A stretch of 64,000 bases of DNA, from contig NZ_CP059987.1 of assembly GCF_014483895.1 (NCBI RefSeq), forward strand, positions 1,488,001 through 1,552,000, written 5' to 3'. Position 1 is the stretch's first letter. Each line of letters opens with the position of its first letter. The notes below the pieces were generated by a model. It had not been told where the DNA came from, did not search any database, and worked only from the letters and a program-made list of their open reading frames with translations. Shown piece after piece: positions 60,534-64,000 of this stretch. Origin of the DNA: Protaetiibacter sp. SSC-01. Lineage in GTDB: Bacteria; Actinomycetota; Actinomycetes; Actinomycetales; Microbacteriaceae. The translations under genes and the position numbers were made by a program.

Positions 60534-63500
60534 TCAGCCCCCCGTCACTTCGAGGATGCGGTTCCAGACGACTTCGCCGTCCGGGTCGAGCCCCTCGTCG
60601 GCGGCCTGGCGCCGGGTCTCGATGACCGCCGCGTAGTCACGCGGCAGCACCTTCACGAACTTGGACATGGTCTCCTCGGTGTTCTCGAGCAGGCGCTTGG
60701 CGAGGGCGGAATCCGTCTCGGCGATGTGCTTCTCGAGGAGGTCGGTGACGATGGCGACGTCGGCCGACTCGAGCGGAAGGAGCTCGAGCTCGCCGCTCGC
60801 GAGCGAGTCGCGGTTGACGCGCTCGGGCCGCAGGTCGTAGACGTAGGCGGTGCCGCCGGACATGCCGGCACCGAGGTTGCGGCCCGTGCCGCCCAGGATG
60901 ACCGCGAGGCCGCCCGTCATGTACTCGAGCGCGTGGTCGCCCACGCCCTCGACGACGGCCGTGGCGCCCGAGTTGCGGACGAGGAACCGCTCACCCACGA
61001 CGCCGCGGATGAAGATCGATCCACGGGTCGCGCCGTAGCCGATGACGTTGCCCGCGATGACGTTGCGCTCGGCGGGGAACACGGCGCCGCGCGGCGGGCG
61101 CACGACGATCTGGCCGCCCGAGAGACCCTTGCCGACGTAGTCGTTCGAGTCGCCCTCGAGCCGCAGGGTGATCCCGTTCGGCATGAAGGCGCCGAGCGAC
61201 TGGCCGGCCGCGCCGCGCAGGGTCACCTGGATGGTGCCCTCCGGGAGGCCGTGCTCGCCGTGGCGCTTCGTGACCTCGTGGCCGAGCATTGTTCCCACGG
61301 CGCGCTCGGTGTTCTTGATGGGCAACTCGATCTCGACGGGCGTGCCGTGCTCGAGCGCGTCGGACGCGAGTCGGATGAGCTCCTGGTCGAAGTGCTCCTC
61401 GAGCTCGTGGTCCTGCGTACGGCGGTTTGCGCGCGGCTCGTCCTCGGGGAACTCGGGTCCGATGAGCACGGGTGTGAGGTCGAGGCCGTCGGCCTTCCAG
61501 TGGCGCACGGCGCGGTCGACGTCGAGGAGCTCGCTGCGACCGATCGCCTCGTCGAGGGAGCGGAAGCCGAGCTCCGCGAGGTACTCGCGCACCTCCTGCG
61601 CGAGGTACTCGAAGAACGTCTCGACGAACTCGGGCTTGCCCGTGAAGCGGGCGCGCAGCTCGGGGTTCTGGGTCGCGACGCCCACGGGGCACGTGTCGAG
61701 GTGGCAGACGCGCATGAGGATGCAGCCCGACACGACGAGCGGGGCCGTCGCGAAGCCGTACTCCTCGGCGCCCAGGAGCGCCGCGATGATGACGTCACGG
61801 CCGGTCTTCATCTGACCGTCGACCTGCACGACGACGCGGTCGCGCATGCCGTTGAGCATGAGGGTCTGCTGCGTCTCGGCGAGACCGATCTCCCACGGCG
61901 TGCCCGCGTGCTTGAGCGAGTTGACCGGGGATGCGCCCGTGCCGCCGTCGTGGCCGGAGACGAGCACGACATCCGCGAGGGCCTTCGTCACGCCCGCCGC
62001 GACGGCGCCGATGCCCGACTGGCTCACGAGCTTGACGTGCACGCGCGCCGAGGGGTTGGCGCGCTTGGCGTCGAAGATGAGCTGCTTGAGGTCTTCGATC
62101 GAGTAGATGTCGTGGTGCGGCGGCGGCGAGATGAGGCCCACGCCCGGGGTCCCGCCGCGCGTACGCGCGACCCACGGATACACCTTCTGCGGGGGCAGCT
62201 GTCCACCCTCGCCCGGCTTCGCGCCCTGCGCCATCTTGATCTGGATGTCGGTCGCGTGCGTCAGGTACATGCTCGTGACGCCGAAGCGACCCGAGGCGAT
62301 CTGCTTGATGCGGCTGCGACGCTCGGGGTCGAGCAGGCGCTCGACGTCCTCGCCGCCCTCACCGGTGTTGGAGCGCCCGCCGATGCGGTTCATGGCGATC
62401 GCGAGGGTCTCGTGCGCCTCCTGCGAGATGGAGCCGTAACTCATCGCACCCGTGTTGAAGCGCGCGATGATCGAGGAGATCGACTCGACCTCGTCGATCG
62501 GCACGGGCGGCCGCTCCCCCGTCTTGATGCGGAAGAGGCCGCGGAGCGTCATGAGGCGCTCGGCCTGCTCGTCGACCGACTTCGTGTACTCGCGGAAGAT
62601 GTCGAAGCGCCGGTTGCGCGTCGAGTGCTGCAGCTTGAACACGGTCTCGGGGCTGAAGAGGTGCGGCGGGCCCTCGCGGCGCCACTGGTACTCGCCGCCC
62701 GTCTCGAGCCGCTCGTGGGCCTTCTCGCCGGCGTTCTCGGGGTAGGCCGAGGTGTGGCGGGCGAGGTTCTCCTCCGCGATGACGTCGATGCCGACGCCGC
62801 CGAGAAGGGTCGTCGTGCCCGTGAAGTACTTGTCGACGAACTCCTGGCTGAGGCCGACCGCCTCGAACGCCTGGGCGCCCGCGTACGAGCCGATGACCGA
62901 GATGCCCATCTTGGACATGATCTTGAGCACGCCCTTGCCGAGCCCCTTGATGAGGTTCTTGACGGCCTTCTCGGGCGTGATGCCCTGGATCATGCCGGTC
63001 GCGACGAGCTGCTCGGCGGTCTCCATCGCGAGGTACGGGTTGATCGCCGAGGCGCCGTAGCCGAGCAGGAGCGCGGCGTGGTGCACCTCGCGGGCGTCGC
63101 CCGTCTCGACGATGAGCCCCACGCGCATCCGCGTCTCCTGGCGGATGAGGTGGTGGTGCACCGCGGACAGCATGAGAAGCGACGGGATGGGCGCGAGGTC
63201 CTTGTTGGAGTCGCGGTCGGAGAGCACGAGGAACTGGGCTCCCGCCTCGATCGCCGCGTCGGCCTCCGCGCACAGCTCCTCGAGACGGATCTCCATGGCG
63301 TCGCGCCCCGCGTCGAAGCGGTAAAGGCCTTTGAGCGTGTGCGTGAGGCGCTGTCCGCTCTCCTTGCCGAGGCGCAGGATCTTCGCGAGCTCGTCGTTGT
63401 CGATGACGGGGAAGTCGAGCACGATCTGGCGCGCGTGCTCGGGGGTCGCGTCGAGCAGGTTGCGCTCGGGGCCGAGCCCGAGCTTCATCGACGTGACGAC

Positions 63501-64000
63501 CTCCTCGCGGATGGAGTCGAGCGGCGGGTTGGTGACCTGCGCGAACGCCTGCGTGAAGTAGTCGAAGATGAGCCGCGGCCGGTCGGACAGCACCGCGATG
63601 GGCGTGTCGGACCCCATGGCGCCGAGCGGCTCGGCACCGTTCTGCGCCATCGGCGAGATGAGGATGCGCACCTCCTCCTCCGTGTACCCGAAGGTGCGCT
63701 GACGGCGCGTGACGGAGGCGGCGGTGTGGATGACGTGCTCGCGCGGCGGGAGCTCGGCGAGCTCGATGCGGTTCTCCTGCACCCACTGCGCATAGGGGTT
63801 CTCGGCCGCGAGGCTCGTCTTGATCTCGTCGTCCTCGATGATGCGACCCTCGACGGTGTCGATGAGGAACATCTTCCCGGGGCGCAGGCGGCCCTTGCGG
63901 ACGACGCGGTCGGCCGGGAAGTCGAGCACGCCGATCTCGCTCGCGAGCACGACGAGGCCGTCGTCGGTCACGAGGAAGCGGCCGGGGCGGAGACCGTTGC
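60534..64000 (-). CDS. gltB: Glutamate synthase large subunit (5' end beyond window)
   Basis: 1155 residues of GltB reach the window edge; the N-terminal amidotransferase (with its catalytic Cys1) is outside. Visible parts are the central domain ([20 protein letters not shown]), the FMN-binding synthase domain ([26 protein letters not shown]), the 3Fe-4S cysteines C-x5-C-x4-C in [15 protein letters not shown], and the C-terminal GxG beta-helix ([15 protein letters not shown]). The frame is open to base 64000. It is the first gene of gltBD. Confidence 0.97.
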   Translation of the reverse strand, partial: NGLRPGRFLVTDDGLVVLASEIGVLDFPADRVVRKGRLRPGKMFLIDTVEGRIIEDDEIKTSLAAENPYAQWVQENRIELAELPPREHVIHTAASVTRRQRTFGYTEEEVRILISPMAQNGAEPLGAMGSDTPIAVLSDRPRLIFDYFTQAFAQVTNPPLDSIREEVVTSMKLGLGPERNLLDATPEHARQIVLDFPVIDNDELAKILRLGKESGQRLTHTLKGLYRFDAGRDAMEIRLEELCAEADAAIEAGAQFLVLSDRDSNKDLAPIPSLLMLSAVHHHLIRQETRMRVGLIVETGDAREVHHAALLLGYGASAINPYLAMETAEQLVATGMIQGITPEKAVKNLIKGLGKGVLKIMSKMGISVIGSYAGAQAFEAVGLSQEFVDKYFTGTTTLLGGVGIDVIAEENLARHTSAYPENAGEKAHERLETGGEYQWRREGPPHLFSPETVFKLQHSTRNRRFDIFREYTKSVDEQAERLMTLRGLFRIKTGERPPVPIDEVESISSIIARFNTGAMSYGSISQEAHETLAIAMNRIGGRSNTGEGGEDVERLLDPERRSRIKQIASGRFGVTSMYLTHATDIQIKMAQGAKPGEGGQLPPQKVYPWVARTRGGTPGVGLISPPPHHDIYSIEDLKQLIFDAKRANPSARVHVKLVSQSGIGAVAAGVTKALADVVLVSGHDGGTGASPVNSLKHAGTPWEIGLAETQQTLMLNGMRDRVVVQVDGQMKTGRDVIIAALLGAEEYGFATAPLVVSGCILMRVCHLDTCPVGVATQNPELRARFTGKPEFVETFFEYLAQEVREYLAELGFRSLDEAIGRSELLDVDRAVRHWKADGLDLTPVLIGPEFPEDEPRANRRTQDHELEEHFDQELIRLASDALEHGTPVEIELPIKNTERAVGTMLGHEVTKRHGEHGLPEGTIQVTLRGAAGQSLGAFMPNGITLRLEGDSNDYVGKGLSGGQIVVRPPRGAVFPAERNVIAGNVIGYGATRGSIFIRGVVGERFLVRNSGATAVVEGVGDHALEYMTGGLAVILGGTGRNLGAGMSGGTAYVYDLRPERVNRDSLASGELELLPLESADVAIVTDLLEKHIAETDSALAKRLLENTEETMSKFVKVLPRDYAAVIETRRQAADEGLDPDGEVVWNRILEVTGG

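Overview
The window is a high-GC, gene-dense chromosomal segment of an actinobacterium, most likely a member of Microbacteriaceae. The evidence is RbpA, WhiA, OpcA, a type-B (cysteine-free) L31, a sufB-sufD-Rieske-sufC-sufT operon, a bioYMN locus next to a BioQ-like TetR gene, three paralogues of a small family I recall as DUF7882 from that family, and many start codons preceded directly by a TANNNT -10 box, as expected for leaderless actinobacterial mRNAs. I could not assign a genus. Almost everything is chromosomal housekeeping; I see no phage, plasmid, transposase or CRISPR array.

Layout. 1-7.4 kb: Nudix protein (cut by the window edge), rpmE2, a lone ABC ATPase with glgA, divergent glgC, serB, fabG, then DUF3099 / small Cys-His protein / SURF1. 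7.4-11.9 kb: a triple tandem repeat, an ABC-F protein, and the biotin uptake operon bioY-bioM-bioN facing its probable repressor gene bioQ across two operators. 12-18.1 kb: SUF Fe-S assembly operon and heme A synthesis (ctaB-ctaA), all on the minus strand. 18.4-26.6 kb: pentose phosphate operon tkt-tal-pgi-zwf-opcA-pgl. 26.7-32.2 kb (minus): rbpA, secG, tpiA-pgk-gapA, sodA, whiA. 32.2-40.9 kb: rapZ-uvrC-uvrA, a MerR-thioredoxin pair on the plus strand, uvrB and coaE. 41.6-47.2 kb: DUF4126 membrane protein, rpsA, and a three-gene operon DUF885 peptidase / DUF4166 / TIGR01777 epimerase. 47.2-51.5 kb: ptsH, polA, a hotdog thioesterase-like gene, an ANTAR response regulator. 51.5-57.5 kb is the most accessory part: tRNA-Leu(CAA), a YfcE-like phosphoesterase, a broken manganese catalase, a bacteriophytochrome-diguanylate cyclase, an EAL phosphodiesterase, and three DUF7882 paralogues with a further small unknown gene. 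57.5-64 kb: pyk, gltD and gltB (gltB runs off the window).

How it works together. Glycolysis (pgi, tpi, gap, pgk, pyk), the pentose phosphate pathway, glycogen synthesis (glgC/glgA) and ammonium assimilation (gltBD) form the carbon/nitrogen core. SUF plus ctaA/ctaB/SURF1 support respiration, and uvrA/B/C with polA form nucleotide excision repair. The red-light photoreceptor with a GGDEF output and the nearby EAL protein imply light-tuned cyclic di-GMP; the interleaved DUF7882 genes make this the best candidate for an undescribed functional neighbourhood.

Repeats concentrate in gaps between convergent genes: three inverted pairs of a CTGGTTGAGTAGC-type palindromic element, a three-copy repeat with covarying hairpins, and a tandem duplication of a gene's own 3' end. 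These probably act as bidirectional terminators or REP-like elements.
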